Assembly: GCA_026692725.1 (NCBI GenBank)
Contig: JAPMUG010000003.1
Location: 62,001-126,000, forward strand
Reading direction: 5' to 3'
DNA: 64,000 bases
DNA from: Ecytonucleospora hepatopenaei
Lineage: Eukaryota; Microsporidia; Enterocytozoonidae
Part shown: positions 28,389-37,857 of the stretch, piece by piece
Layout of the letters: each line of letters starts with the position of its first letter
Numbering within the stretch: the first letter of the stretch is position 1
Position numbers and translations under genes: made by a program
Notes under the pieces: generated by a model
Seen by the model: only the letters and a program-made list of their open reading frames with translations
Told to the model about the DNA's origin: nothing
Database searches by the model: none

Positions 28389-29570
28389 ATGACAGAAAAT
28401 ATAAACATTAAGGACTTTTTGAATGCGAGGACTAAGGAAATAAATGATATTGAAAAAAGCATGAACCACGAGAAAAGAGTGTCACAGAAATTTCAAGAAT
28501 TGCCGCACTACGCAAGAAGAAGAAACCATAGCTATGCTCCTCGACCGGTAAAATTTAAAAGAAGAACTAAAAATAGGTTTTTGATAAGATCACATGTTTA
28601 TTTTGCAAAAAGATTTAAGATGTTAAAACTTTCTCTTGAAAACGATTTAGATTTAAAAAGAAGCGATATTTCTATTCCCTGGGAAAGAAATATTAAAAGC
28701 AAGTCATTTTTGACAAAAGCATATGCTAACGGTTATTTTTTGGATGAGAGTTTTCTTTCTTTTCAAGGTTTTGACTTGACAGAATTTGGTAAAGAAGAAA
28801 AATATGTTAAAAATTTTGAGATTAATGAATACTTTACATTAAACGGTGTAGATTATCTAAAAAATAAACAGGGGTATTTTAAAAATGTGTTCAGTAACAA
28901 ATGTTTTATTCAAAAACATGCTATTTTTAAGTTTTTTTGTTTAAAGGAAGACATTTTAAAAGATTTGAAAAAAATTGTAAGAGAAAACAACGGAATTTTA
29001 TACAAAAATAAAGATAAATGTGCTCTGGATAATTTTTTATGTATTTTAGATGTAAGAAACCATATAAAAACACTTTTGCGTTTTGAAAAATTATTTATAA
29101 GGGCCGTTTCAATCAAAGAACTAAATATTCTAGCAATTGAGCAAAATAAAATGACAAGTTATGATTTAATTCACACAGAATTTTTCAAAAAAATTGATGA
29201 AAAACTATATGAGGATTTTGTTTTGAAATATAACGCAAAACCTTTGGGAAAAAAGAATTTAATATCTGATTTAAATATTTTTAAATTATCAAACACGGAA
29301 ACCCAACTCGTTTATGCAATTTTTAAATTAAAAAAAGGTAGCGTCAAAAGAAGTGCATTAGTTTTTTATGAAAATGAAGTTGTAGGTAGAGTTATTCGCC
29401 AGGGATATAGATTTTCATCAGGTTGCAACTATGGTTTGTGCTGTATTTTTCAAAATAAATTTGACAGACATTTTTTCCAAAAAGAAATAAAAGACTGTAT
29501 ATTTATGTGCATGGATATAGATCAAAAAAATAAGCATCCCATGTGTATCATGGATATCTTACATAATTAA
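28389..29570 (+). CDS. POP1: RNase P/MRP subunit POP1
   Basis: 393 residues, less than half of yeast Pop1. The N-terminal signature is complete: FQELPHYARRRNHSYAPRPV, then NRFLIRSHVYFAKRFKM and the KSFLTKAY phrase. The C-terminal POPLD-like end is also present (VFYENEVVGRVIRQGYRFSSGCNYGL). Pop1 is the largest scaffold protein of RNase P and MRP and contacts the catalytic RNA core. The middle insertions of larger orthologues are gone. It starts head to head with the MscS gene, 52 bp apart. Confidence 0.88.
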   Translation: MTENINIKDFLNARTKEINDIEKSMNHEKRVSQKFQELPHYARRRNHSYAPRPVKFKRRTKNRFLIRSHVYFAKRFKMLKLSLENDLDLKRSDISIPWERNIKSKSFLTKAYANGYFLDESFLSFQGFDLTEFGKEEKYVKNFEINEYFTLNGVDYLKNKQGYFKNVFSNKCFIQKHAIFKFFCLKEDILKDLKKIVRENNGILYKNKDKCALDNFLCILDVRNHIKTLLRFEKLFIRAVSIKELNILAIEQNKMTSYDLIHTEFFKKIDEKLYEDFVLKYNAKPLGKKNLISDLNIFKLSNTETQLVYAIFKLKKGSVKRSALVFYENEVVGRVIRQGYRFSSGCNYGLCCIFQNKFDRHFFQKEIKDCIFMCMDIDQKNKHPMCIMDILHN

Positions 29571-29590
29571 AATTTTGGGAAGTTTTTATA

Positions 29591-29593
29591 CCC
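29591..29593 (+). promoter_or_regulatory. CCC start-proximal motif before the 29603 gene
   Basis: TTATACCCATTGAGCAAATG: CCC nine bases before the ATG, within the 32-bp gap after POP1. Confidence 0.5.
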
Positions 29594-29602
29594 ATTGAGC
29601 AA

Positions 29603-30436
29603 ATGGAGGGAAAAAACGTGAAAACGGAAGTAGATAAACTAGACACTATAAATACCAGTGGTGTGAACAATTATGACTATAAAAAACGATACTGGGCATT
29701 TAAAAATTATAATTATGATCAACGGAACTATGATTTTGGAAGTCCTATTTCTGTGTATGTTTTAATAAAATTAGACCAGGAAAAAAACACGGGAAAGTAT
29801 TTTCACCATGGAATTTTAATTACTGAGAAAGACGCATCTTTGTCTAAAAAAGAAGTAAAAGCATTATTGCCCGAGAGTAGTGAAGTTTGGTCCCTAATAA
29901 GGCATTCTAACGTTGTTAGGTATGTAAAAACAAACAATCTTTATGAAGATAAAATTTATGAATTTGGCAGTGAAGATTTGTTTTTAAAAACACCAACCAA
30001 CACGGAAGAGTCTAAAATCAATAATAGTGACAAGAAAGAAACAAAAGAAGAAAACACAAACAAAAAAATTGTTGTCAAATCTAAACCCATGTCAGGTAAA
30101 AACAACAAAACAGCTATTGTTAAGAAGGAGAGTGGGAAACAGATTGTAAAGTCAGAGCCAAAATTATTGGAGAATAAGAACAAAAAGGAAAAGCTATCTG
30201 AAAACACAAAATTTCTTGAATGTGATTGGGAAGATGAATATGTTAATGTGGACGACAAAAGAAAAAATGCACTTAACAAAATCATTTCAAGAATTTTAAA
30301 CAACTGGAACTTTGAGCATTTTTATGTATATGAACCACAGCTTCTTGAAGAACATAAGGAATTAATTTTAGAATTGCTAAAAGATAAGTCAAGAGTTTTT
30401 GTTGATTATGGTTTAAAAAGGCATAAAGGAAATTGA
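29603..30436 (+). CDS. Unrecognised protein with aromatic N-terminal block
   Basis: 277 residues. The first 110 look folded and are rich in Tyr, Trp and Phe (KKRYWAFKNYNYDQRNYDF, then a strand-rich stretch with HHGILIT). Residues about 130-205 are a Lys/Glu/Asn linker. The last 70 form a second ordered part, with helices around RILNNWNFEHFYVYEPQLL. I do not recognise either domain. The CCC motif upstream and the conserved-looking ends suggest a real, possibly microsporidia-restricted gene. Confidence 0.65.
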   Translation: MEGKNVKTEVDKLDTINTSGVNNYDYKKRYWAFKNYNYDQRNYDFGSPISVYVLIKLDQEKNTGKYFHHGILITEKDASLSKKEVKALLPESSEVWSLIRHSNVVRYVKTNNLYEDKIYEFGSEDLFLKTPTNTEESKINNSDKKETKEENTNKKIVVKSKPMSGKNNKTAIVKKESGKQIVKSEPKLLENKNKKEKLSENTKFLECDWEDEYVNVDDKRKNALNKIISRILNNWNFEHFYVYEPQLLEEHKELILELLKDKSRVFVDYGLKRHKGN

Positions 30437-30496
30437 TTTTTAAATAAATTTTAAGGTTATTTTGTTTGTTAAAAACATAAATAAAATTATGATTTT

Positions 30497-30742
30497 ATGC
30501 ATATGGTAGGAACGGAATTACACGAAAAGATTCTTGATGAAAGTCTTAACTGTACTGATTTAAAATTAATCGCGGCCAATTACAAAACGAAGGAGCAAAT
30601 ACAAAAATTAGGTATTTATTTTTTAGTCAATAAAAACAAAATATACGAAATACTTAAGAATACAGACAGTCATGAAAAACAGATGTTGTTGCTTAAATTA
30701 ATTAGCAAAAGTTTGTCAAATTTTAAAAAACAATTTTTTTAA
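30497..30742 (+). CDS. Small helical protein, unrecognised
   Basis: 81 residues, mostly helical and Lys/Leu-rich (KQMLLLKLISKSLSNFKKQFF at the end). There is no known domain and no CCC motif. The frame ends in a T7 run, and the next gene starts four bases later. If the run held one T fewer, this frame would run straight into the next gene, so the two may be a single protein. That is inference only. Confidence 0.45.
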   Translation: MHMVGTELHEKILDESLNCTDLKLIAANYKTKEQIQKLGIYFLVNKNKIYEILKNTDSHEKQMLLLKLISKSLSNFKKQFF

Positions 30743-30746
30743 AGCA

Positions 30747-31823
30747 ATGACTAAGAAGAGCACAGAAGTGCCTTTACAAAAATTTTTGGTTGTTTTTAAC
30801 TTTTTATTTAATCGTAAAATAGTTGGGGCTGAATACACACTTTTTGTTTGTAAAGAAAAAGAAATTGATTTTAAGGACGGAGTTGCATTTTTCGAAGTAA
30901 ATTGTCTTAAATTTTTTTCCACTCAAAATGTTGTTATTTTATACAACACTTCTATCATAAGCATATCATTAAATCAACTAAAAATTCTTATAAATGCCAA
31001 AGACAATAAAACAATACATGTTGAATTACCTGATAATGAACAAACTGAAATTTTTATTAGTAATCTTAAAAAAGTATACACTTCAAAAATTATAAACACA
31101 ATTGGTAAAAATAGTTCAAACTTATTATCCACTGAGGTTATAAACATTAATGTCGATGAAAATAAAGCCATAGAATTTGTTGAAAAAATGATCAAGGAAA
31201 ATGAAAATAACAAGTTAATAAACCAATCTTTACCTTTTAATGATTTACAGATAAACAGTAGTTTATCAAATGATTCTCTTTCCTTTAATAAGAAAGCAAC
31301 ATTTGACGAAAGCAAAAATATAATAAAAGAATATCAGAGTGATGTAAAAAATGAGGATACAAATGCAAAAAAAGACATTATTAATGAAAAAAACAAAGAT
31401 TCTTTACAAAATGTTTCTTTTAAAACATCAAACTTGTTAGGTTTAGTAAACACATACAATCAACATGACTCAACTAAAAACAAATTAGATAAGTGTGAAA
31501 TTTCTCAAGATGAATCCTCAAGTTGTAAAATGTTAGAAGAGAAGTTTAAAAACGAAATACAACACAGTAAAGTTAAAAAACCACTTAAAAAGAAGAGAAG
31601 AACAAGTTTTAAACTCAAAAATTACAAGCCTAACAAAAATAAAAAATATTTTAAGGTAAAATCCGTATTTAAAGAAAAAGAGACTCTAAAAAAAGAAATA
31701 AAGGAGTGGTTTGTACTTTTCAATAAGGCAAATGCTGAAAATTATAAAAGAAATTACAAAAAAGCAAAAAGAAAGAAACAACTACTTCTTATTCTCATAC
31801 AAACCAAAGTTAAAATTATTTAA
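30747..31823 (+). CDS. Unrecognised protein with ordered N-terminus and basic C-terminus
   Basis: 358 residues. Residues about 8-115 look like a mixed strand/helix domain (QKFLVVFNFLFNRK, then repeated short strands), vaguely like a PH-type fold, but I cannot assign it. Residues 120-260 are polar, Asn/Lys/Ser-rich and probably disordered. Residues about 275-358 are strongly basic (KKPLKKKRRTSF and many Lys), suited to nucleolar or RNA-binding function. It sits four bases after the preceding small frame. Confidence 0.6.
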   Translation: MTKKSTEVPLQKFLVVFNFLFNRKIVGAEYTLFVCKEKEIDFKDGVAFFEVNCLKFFSTQNVVILYNTSIISISLNQLKILINAKDNKTIHVELPDNEQTEIFISNLKKVYTSKIINTIGKNSSNLLSTEVININVDENKAIEFVEKMIKENENNKLINQSLPFNDLQINSSLSNDSLSFNKKATFDESKNIIKEYQSDVKNEDTNAKKDIINEKNKDSLQNVSFKTSNLLGLVNTYNQHDSTKNKLDKCEISQDESSSCKMLEEKFKNEIQHSKVKKPLKKKRRTSFKLKNYKPNKNKKYFKVKSVFKEKETLKKEIKEWFVLFNKANAENYKRNYKKAKRKKQLLLILIQTKVKII

Positions 31824-31855
31824 AAAATAAAATTATTAATAAATACTTTTTACAA

Positions 31856-31858
31856 CCC
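31856..31858 (+). promoter_or_regulatory. CCC start-proximal motif of the CAF-1-like gene
   Basis: TTTTACAACCCTTATG: CCC two bases before the ATG at 31861. Confidence 0.6.
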
Positions 31859-31860
31859 TT

Positions 31861-33546
31861 ATGATATTTACACCTACTTCATTAAAGCTTTTATTGGATT
31901 TTAAAACGTCTACAGAACATCTACCTTCTATAGAATTATTAAGTTCACTACTTGATAATAAGCTATCAATTAATTTAAAATCACTCTATTTTATACTTTA
32001 CGCACACACTAAAAAAGAATATTTTTTAACTAATGAGGAAGTTGAAGAAGTAGGTTTAAAAAAATTAAAGACAGAAACTGAAGTATTTTTACAAAATAAA
32101 ACACTTATTGAAAATAACCCATGTATTTTAAGAATTCCTTTTGAAGATAAAGTATTTTATATCCTTGAAAAAGAATATGAGAATATACGAATTAAAACAC
32201 TAGGAAAATTGATTATAAATAATTTTTATATTCAAACCACTGTTTTTAAGGATAATACAGAAGTGGATGTTATTTATAGTTCTATATTCAAGCATTCCAA
32301 AAGAGAGTATTTACCTTCTGATTTTGGTCCTAAAACAAAGAATTGTTTGAAAATAAATAAGATAGATGAAAAATACATTTCAGATGCTGGTTTAGTTGAT
32401 CAAACATTAGGACAGTTATTAAGTGAAGATTTTAAAATATCAAAAGAAGAAAAAAAGAAAGTTGAAAATACTATAAAAATGTTAGTTCAAAAGAGCAAAA
32501 TGAAAATGAAAATACAATCCAAAGAAGAGAAAATAAAAAGGTTGGATGAACAAAAAGCAATAAAAGAAAAAGAAAAAATAGAAAGACAGGAAGAAAGAGA
32601 AAAAGCTAAACTTGAAAAGCTAAAGAAATTGCAAGAGAAAAGAGAGTTAAAAGAGAAATTAATTGAAGAAAAAAAGAAATTAAAAATAGAAAAAGAGAAA
32701 TTAAAACATGATGAAAACAAAGATGATAGTAAAATTGATAATAGTTTTAATTATTTATTTCCTAGCAAAAACTCACAAAAACAGCCTCATAGTAAAATTT
32801 CAGAAGATGGCACTGATGAAAAAAGTAATTCGATAAAAAGAAACCTAACAACTAATAAAAATGAATTTTCTACTAAAAAAGTAAAAATTGAAAAAGAAGA
32901 GGATAAGAACAAAGTCAAAACACTGTTCGATATGGGTTTTTCTTATAAACCAACTTTAAGTAGCTTTATAGAATCAGAAGAAGAGACAAAAGGTAAATTG
33001 TTTTTACCTAATAAAAAATACAAAGAATTTATAAGTTTAAAAAAGAATATGATTGATGACACGTATTCTAAATCTTTCCTAAGTTTTTTGACCTATAATA
33101 CTTCACAAAGACGTGATTTAAGTTTAAATTGTAAAATTATGCTGCAATTTATTATAATAAACAATTATGTAGAAATAAATGATGTTAAAGACAATATCAG
33201 TGAAAGATATAAATTAATTAAAAAAATTTTAAATAAAAGCACAGAGGAATATAATACATACAATCAACAAAATATTAATATTAAATGGCATGTGTATAGC
33301 TTCAATAGAATAGAGAATGTGTTAGATTATGACAACAATTCTGAATATGAATGTAATTCAGAAGAGTTGGAGGGTGAAAGTGTACATACAAATGAAAAAG
33401 ACAGCGACACAGAAATAAATGAAAAAGAATTAGACAAGGTCCTTATGGGAGAAGAAGAAAGTTCAGAAGATAAGGATGTTTTTATAAAAAACACAAAAAC
33501 ACCAAGGTTTCTAACTGAAGAAATAAAAATTATTAGGTTTAAGTAA
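31861..33546 (+). CDS. Candidate CAF-1 large subunit (p150/Cac1-like)
   Basis: 561 residues. Residues 1-190 are an unassigned folded region. Residues about 210-283 are almost pure Lys/Glu/Arg helix, like the KER region of CAF-1 p150. The C-terminal part contains WHVYSFNRIENVLDYDNNSEYECNSEE (LDY at about 488), followed by a long acidic stretch. This parallels the ED region of p150 and Cac1, where a phrase of the type LDYxVDSDDEWEEEEPGES precedes acidic residues. CAF-1 loads H3-H4 behind replication forks and binds PCNA. I do not see a clear PIP box. The order KER then ED supports the call; sequence identity is low. Confidence 0.5.
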   Translation: MIFTPTSLKLLLDFKTSTEHLPSIELLSSLLDNKLSINLKSLYFILYAHTKKEYFLTNEEVEEVGLKKLKTETEVFLQNKTLIENNPCILRIPFEDKVFYILEKEYENIRIKTLGKLIINNFYIQTTVFKDNTEVDVIYSSIFKHSKREYLPSDFGPKTKNCLKINKIDEKYISDAGLVDQTLGQLLSEDFKISKEEKKKVENTIKMLVQKSKMKMKIQSKEEKIKRLDEQKAIKEKEKIERQEEREKAKLEKLKKLQEKRELKEKLIEEKKKLKIEKEKLKHDENKDDSKIDNSFNYLFPSKNSQKQPHSKISEDGTDEKSNSIKRNLTTNKNEFSTKKVKIEKEEDKNKVKTLFDMGFSYKPTLSSFIESEEETKGKLFLPNKKYKEFISLKKNMIDDTYSKSFLSFLTYNTSQRRDLSLNCKIMLQFIIINNYVEINDVKDNISERYKLIKKILNKSTEEYNTYNQQNINIKWHVYSFNRIENVLDYDNNSEYECNSEELEGESVHTNEKDSDTEINEKELDKVLMGEEESSEDKDVFIKNTKTPRFLTEEIKIIRFK

Positions 33547-33609
33547 AAGAAAAAAAAATAAAATTATTTTAACCCTGAAAAACACAATTTTTTTCTATTA
33601 TTTTTATAA

Positions 33610-35487
33610 ATGTTCAATTATTTAAATGGGTTTTATAGAAAGATAAAAAATACGCTTTTTAAAGATAAAATTAGAAAATCATACACTGAGCTGCTTGCTA
33701 TATTGAGAAGAACAACACCTTTGACACATGCTGATATTTATAAAATACAAACAATAATGTTTGAATTACACGGGGAACCAGCACTCGTACGTCGTAAATT
33801 TAGAGCATTAAAGGATGCAATCGAATACAAGAAACTTATGAAAGATAAGGCAATTTTTGAAAATGACGTGTCATATGGTGTAAACGGTTCTATTGTAAAA
33901 GGGCATATAAACAGTGAAGAGGAAGAAGAATATATAAAAAACATTGCACCGGCCATTAAATTATCAGAAAATGAAAATAACAATGAATTGGAAGTAGTAG
34001 AAGAAAACACCATTCACAATCTGCCTGAAAACATCAGGAAATGCGAAAAGCATTGTCTTGACTGTTATAAAGCACAAGTGCGTAATGAAATAAAACAAGA
34101 AATTGAGATGGAAAACAGAGCAAAAACGGAAGAAAAGAGAAGAAGGGTTAGAAGAGCAAAAATAAGAAATATGAACAGATTTAATCCATATAACGAGCGT
34201 CTTGGTCTCCCACGTGTTTTAGGGATGTCAATTGCAGATGAGTATTTTAACGTAAATGATTTAGACAGTGAGGATAAAGAGGCATATGATGCATGGGTAA
34301 ATATTAAACGCATAAAAACAGAAAATACAACAAAAAAACAAAATGAAATATTAGAAAATAAAATAGAAGAAAAGGAAAGTAGAAATGAAACCAATATATT
34401 TAATACTCTCAATATAAATGACAATAATATATTAAACAAAAATGATCAAATAAAAAATAACATATTTAATAACAATATAAATGATGTTAACACCCATAAA
34501 GAAGACGTTTCAAATCCATTTTTGATTAAAAACAATGATGATACCAATTTAATAACCACAAAAGTATTAGTAGAAGATGATAAAAAAGACAGTAATATTT
34601 TTAAGACTGAACAAGTAAAAAATACTAATGCTTCAGATATTGGTGAGTCTAAAATTGACAGCACAGGTATCAATGCAAAAAATGACAATGTTTTTAATAT
34701 TGATAAGAGCAGTAATTTTTCTATTTTTAATAAAAATGATAATGATGAAGAAATTAAATTAGAAAACAAAAGTCTTTTCGACCATAAAGAGAAGGAAGAA
34801 AATATTAAAGAAGAAAAAAATAGTAATGTATTTAATACACAGAACATCGTAGAAGAAGGTGAAAAGGATAAAAAAATAGAAACGAATCCTTTTTCTACTG
34901 AAATTGCAACACAAAATAAATTTGATGGAGTAAAAAACAATGAGGTTAAAAATTTATTTGGAAATAATCAGAGTAATTTTAGTTCAACAAATGTATTTCA
35001 AAATGATGTAAAAAGTAATAGTGTATTTCAAAATGATATAAAAAGTAATAGTGTATTTCAAAATGATATAAAAAGTAATAGTGTATTTCAAAATGATATA
35101 AATAGTAATAGTGTATTTCAAAATGATATAAATAGTAATAGTGTATTTCAAAATGATATAAATAGTAATTTTACAACAAATAATAGTAATGTATTTAACA
35201 ATAACAGCAATATATTTAATAATAACAACACAAATGCTAATTTATTTGGTAATAATTTATTTAATAATACAAATAGTGATGTTTTTAATAGTAAAAGTGA
35301 TATTTCAAATCCATTTGACATTAGCAAAATGCCTGATAATTCAGACAGTGTTCCTCAGTTCAATCCATTTGCTAACACAGCAAACAACCCATTTTCAAAT
35401 GCACAGAACAGCTGGGATAACAAAAATAAAAGTGAGGAAACAGAGACGACGAGTGGCTTCAGAAGGAGAAGGGCTAGAAGGAGATGA
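33610..35487 (+). CDS. Protein with six 10-residue F-x-N repeats and NPF motifs, unrecognised
   Basis: 625 residues. Residues 1-80 look ordered and basic. Residues about 165-215 contain a basic helical block (EKRRRVRRAKIRNMNRFNPYNERLG). From about 260 to the end the protein is Asn/Asp/Ser-rich with a Phe-containing motif recurring every 10-30 residues: NIFN, NVFN, SLFD, NLFGNN, VFQND and NPF. Six perfect or near-perfect copies of SVFQNDIKSN or its variant occupy 461-520, and NPF occurs several times near the end. The tail ends in an RRRRARRR-like basic cluster. Phe-Gly-poor nucleoporin, NPF-bearing endocytic adaptor or a coat-related protein are all possible. Confidence 0.7.
   Translation: MFNYLNGFYRKIKNTLFKDKIRKSYTELLAILRRTTPLTHADIYKIQTIMFELHGEPALVRRKFRALKDAIEYKKLMKDKAIFENDVSYGVNGSIVKGHINSEEEEEYIKNIAPAIKLSENENNNELEVVEENTIHNLPENIRKCEKHCLDCYKAQVRNEIKQEIEMENRAKTEEKRRRVRRAKIRNMNRFNPYNERLGLPRVLGMSIADEYFNVNDLDSEDKEAYDAWVNIKRIKTENTTKKQNEILENKIEEKESRNETNIFNTLNINDNNILNKNDQIKNNIFNNNINDVNTHKEDVSNPFLIKNNDDTNLITTKVLVEDDKKDSNIFKTEQVKNTNASDIGESKIDSTGINAKNDNVFNIDKSSNFSIFNKNDNDEEIKLENKSLFDHKEKEENIKEEKNSNVFNTQNIVEEGEKDKKIETNPFSTEIATQNKFDGVKNNEVKNLFGNNQSNFSSTNVFQNDVKSNSVFQNDIKSNSVFQNDIKSNSVFQNDINSNSVFQNDINSNSVFQNDINSNFTTNNSNVFNNNSNIFNNNNTNANLFGNNLFNNTNSDVFNSKSDISNPFDISKMPDNSDSVPQFNPFANTANNPFSNAQNSWDNKNKSEETETTSGFRRRRARRR
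34990..35169 (+). repeat. Six 30-bp tandem repeats in coding sequence
   Basis: Six head-to-tail 30-bp units encode NVFQNDVKSN once, SVFQNDIKSN twice and SVFQNDINSN three times. Neighbouring units are identical or differ by one or two bases, implying recent expansion by whole units that kept the reading frame. Confidence 0.9.
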
Positions 35488-35692
35488 TATAAGCTATATA
35501 AAAGTATATTTATTAAATATAATTTAAAAATAATGTCTTAGTGTCTACATTATATTGATGATTTTTTATTACCCTTTATTTTTACCTGTTATTTTTTGTT
35601 TTTTTATTTACACTTTATAAGCATATTTATAACTTATATAATACAAATTATACTGTTTTATAAAAGAACAACGGCAATTAATCCAGCATTAT

Positions 35693-36958
35693 ATGAAAAT
35701 ATTTATAAGAAATAATTATGCAGGAAGTTATATGAAAGTACATGCTTTCTATAATAGCAGTGGTAATATTGGTGTTTACTTGAAAATAGATGGATTTATT
35801 ACTACAAACACATATAAGTACATGAGCACAACTTCTCCACATTTGTACAGCAAAAGCCAAACAAATAGTTTTTATTATGAGAAAAAAGAAGAAGGTGAAA
35901 ATGATGCAAATGAAATAAAAGGAGAACGTAAGGATCAAAATGAAATAGAATTTAACAACAAAGACATGTCAAATTCAGTTTATAAATACAAATATTTTTC
36001 TGAGTGGAGCATAAAATTACCTGAAAAGCTTCTCCCTTCCTTTAAAAGCAAAAATTTTTCTGTGTTTTATGAAATTGAACTTGTTTTAGTTGAAATTAGA
36101 AATAAAGTTACATACAGAAACAAAATTGAAATACATGGAAATAATTTGAATTGTGAAGCAGATGTAAACATTACAGAAATTAATAATGATTTGTACTATA
36201 ACTTAAAAAAAGAAATATGCACAAATATTTTAAATAGTGGATTTTACAAAAATTTTTTAAAAATTGATTTAAAAATAAATAGTTTAGATAAGGACAAAGA
36301 AGATAATTGTCATTATGATAATTTTTTGTTATCAAATGAACAAAATGAAGAAGTTTTTAGCATTAAAAATGGTGCGTTGATAAAAAATGATTTGGATAAA
36401 ATAGTTACAGATAAAAATGTAAAAAGTGATTCATCAGGTATTGAAAACGAATTTACAAAAATTACGAGTCTAAATAAACATAAAAATGATAAATTTACTT
36501 TATTAGAAAATATTAGTAAAAATCAAATTTTAAAAATAAAAGAACATTTCGCTTTTCAATTTGACTGTCCAAACATTGAAAATCTTTCTAAGGAACATCA
36601 AAAACTTAAGATAAAAAAAGATGATGAAGTTTATGCTTACGTTGAAATTAGCGATGTTTTAGAGCAGAATGGTAGTTTTATTATAAAATACAACAAAAAT
36701 ATTGTTTCTACCATTTTTAATGTTATAAAACAAGATTATGTAGAAAATGAGCTTATTGATGCTGAAATGTTACAGTGTGTTAAATTTAACAGTAAAAATT
36801 GTATTATGAAAACTTTCTATCTGGAAATTGACAAAAATTTATTTAGCATAAAATGTGATAAATTTGAAAGAAAATTTATATTGATTATAGTGTTAAATGA
36901 GATAGAAGTGTCCATGGAAATAAAAATAATAAGCTCAAATGTTTATAAAATAAATTAA
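35693..36958 (+). CDS. Unrecognised protein, possible arrestin-fold
   Basis: 421 residues, strand-rich and lacking membrane segments. The stretch SIKLPEKLLPSFKSKNFSVFYEIELVLVEI at about 104-133 resembles the link between the two sandwiches of arrestin-like proteins (LPxxLPPSFxGxxxxxxYxLxV), a pattern also found in Rgp1 and Vps26 relatives. The N-terminus (MKIFIRNN.YAGSYMKVHAFY) would be the first strands, and a second strand-rich part lies at about 310-420. The middle is a polar insertion. Family membership cannot be shown from sequence alone. An in-frame ATG 13 codons further in is an alternative start. Confidence 0.6.
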   Translation: MKIFIRNNYAGSYMKVHAFYNSSGNIGVYLKIDGFITTNTYKYMSTTSPHLYSKSQTNSFYYEKKEEGENDANEIKGERKDQNEIEFNNKDMSNSVYKYKYFSEWSIKLPEKLLPSFKSKNFSVFYEIELVLVEIRNKVTYRNKIEIHGNNLNCEADVNITEINNDLYYNLKKEICTNILNSGFYKNFLKIDLKINSLDKDKEDNCHYDNFLLSNEQNEEVFSIKNGALIKNDLDKIVTDKNVKSDSSGIENEFTKITSLNKHKNDKFTLLENISKNQILKIKEHFAFQFDCPNIENLSKEHQKLKIKKDDEVYAYVEISDVLEQNGSFIIKYNKNIVSTIFNVIKQDYVENELIDAEMLQCVKFNSKNCIMKTFYLEIDKNLFSIKCDKFERKFILIIVLNEIEVSMEIKIISSNVYKIN

Positions 36959-37012
36959 TTTTTAATAATAAACAAAATATTTTATTTTTATTTACAAAAC
37001 ATTTGTAAACAA

Positions 37013-37711
37013 ATGTTAATTAACTCTAATGCCTGTGTTATAAGTGATGAAATGCAAATAGATGACGAAATTAACAAAGAATTTGATCGGATTGCAGACG
37101 AAACAAACAAATTTTTATCATCTAGCACCTCAGATATTTTAAAAGATGCAAAAAGATTGTTACAAATTTATTTGGATAGTGAAAATATCATGTTATTTCT
37201 ATTAAACAAAATGTTTAAGTCTAAATTTTGCAAACGAGTAAAAAATAAGCGGAAGATGTTCAGGTTACTTGATGGATTTTGCAAAAATTTTATAAAAATA
37301 GACCAAAAATTATACAAAAGTGATTTTTGGTGTAAATATACCACATATAAAGCAAAAAACAACATAGAAACAAGCGAAAATACTAAACAGGAAACAAATC
37401 AACCACTTTTTGAAAAGTTAGACATATTTAGCTGTATTTCCATGCCTATGGGTCAACTTTTTTCTACATTTTTCTATAGCAAAGAAATTGATTTGTTTTA
37501 TCCTACCAAACTTTCAAAAAGAACAAAAATATTTTTAGCAGAAAACAAAATTGAACTTCTTAAGAAATATTACATTTTAGCACAGGAAGATGATTTTATT
37601 TATTTACAGACATATCTTTTGTTAATTATAGAAATTTTTACTACTAAAGTTGTTTTAAAAGTAGGATTATCACCTGCATTATTGGATTATGTTAAAATTG
37701 TGGCAGGATAA
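37013..37711 (+). CDS. Unrecognised helical protein
   Basis: 232 residues, mostly helical. A basic patch lies in the first half (KMFKSKFCKRVKNKRKMFRLLDGF). A hydrophobic stretch near residues 200-216 (FIYLQTYLLLIIEIFTTKVV) could be a buried helix or a single membrane segment. There is no recognisable domain and no CCC motif. An in-frame ATG at codon 14 (MQIDDEI) is an alternative start. Codon use and AT content match neighbouring genes. Confidence 0.55.
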   Translation: MLINSNACVISDEMQIDDEINKEFDRIADETNKFLSSSTSDILKDAKRLLQIYLDSENIMLFLLNKMFKSKFCKRVKNKRKMFRLLDGFCKNFIKIDQKLYKSDFWCKYTTYKAKNNIETSENTKQETNQPLFEKLDIFSCISMPMGQLFSTFFYSKEIDLFYPTKLSKRTKIFLAENKIELLKKYYILAQEDDFIYLQTYLLLIIEIFTTKVVLKVGLSPALLDYVKIVAG

Positions 37712-37857
37712 AGTATAAAATGTTTATTTAGATGATAAAATTATTTTATAGATTAATTTATTAAACAAAATATTATATATGTTAATTTATTATTTTATTA
37801 ATTGAAATTTAAAATAAATTTATAGATAAAAATCAATATAACTTTGGTGAAAAAATT

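Noticed and set aside
34990..35169. Regular 30-bp units as a CRISPR array
   Set aside because: The units are contiguous without spacers and in frame within a protein gene.
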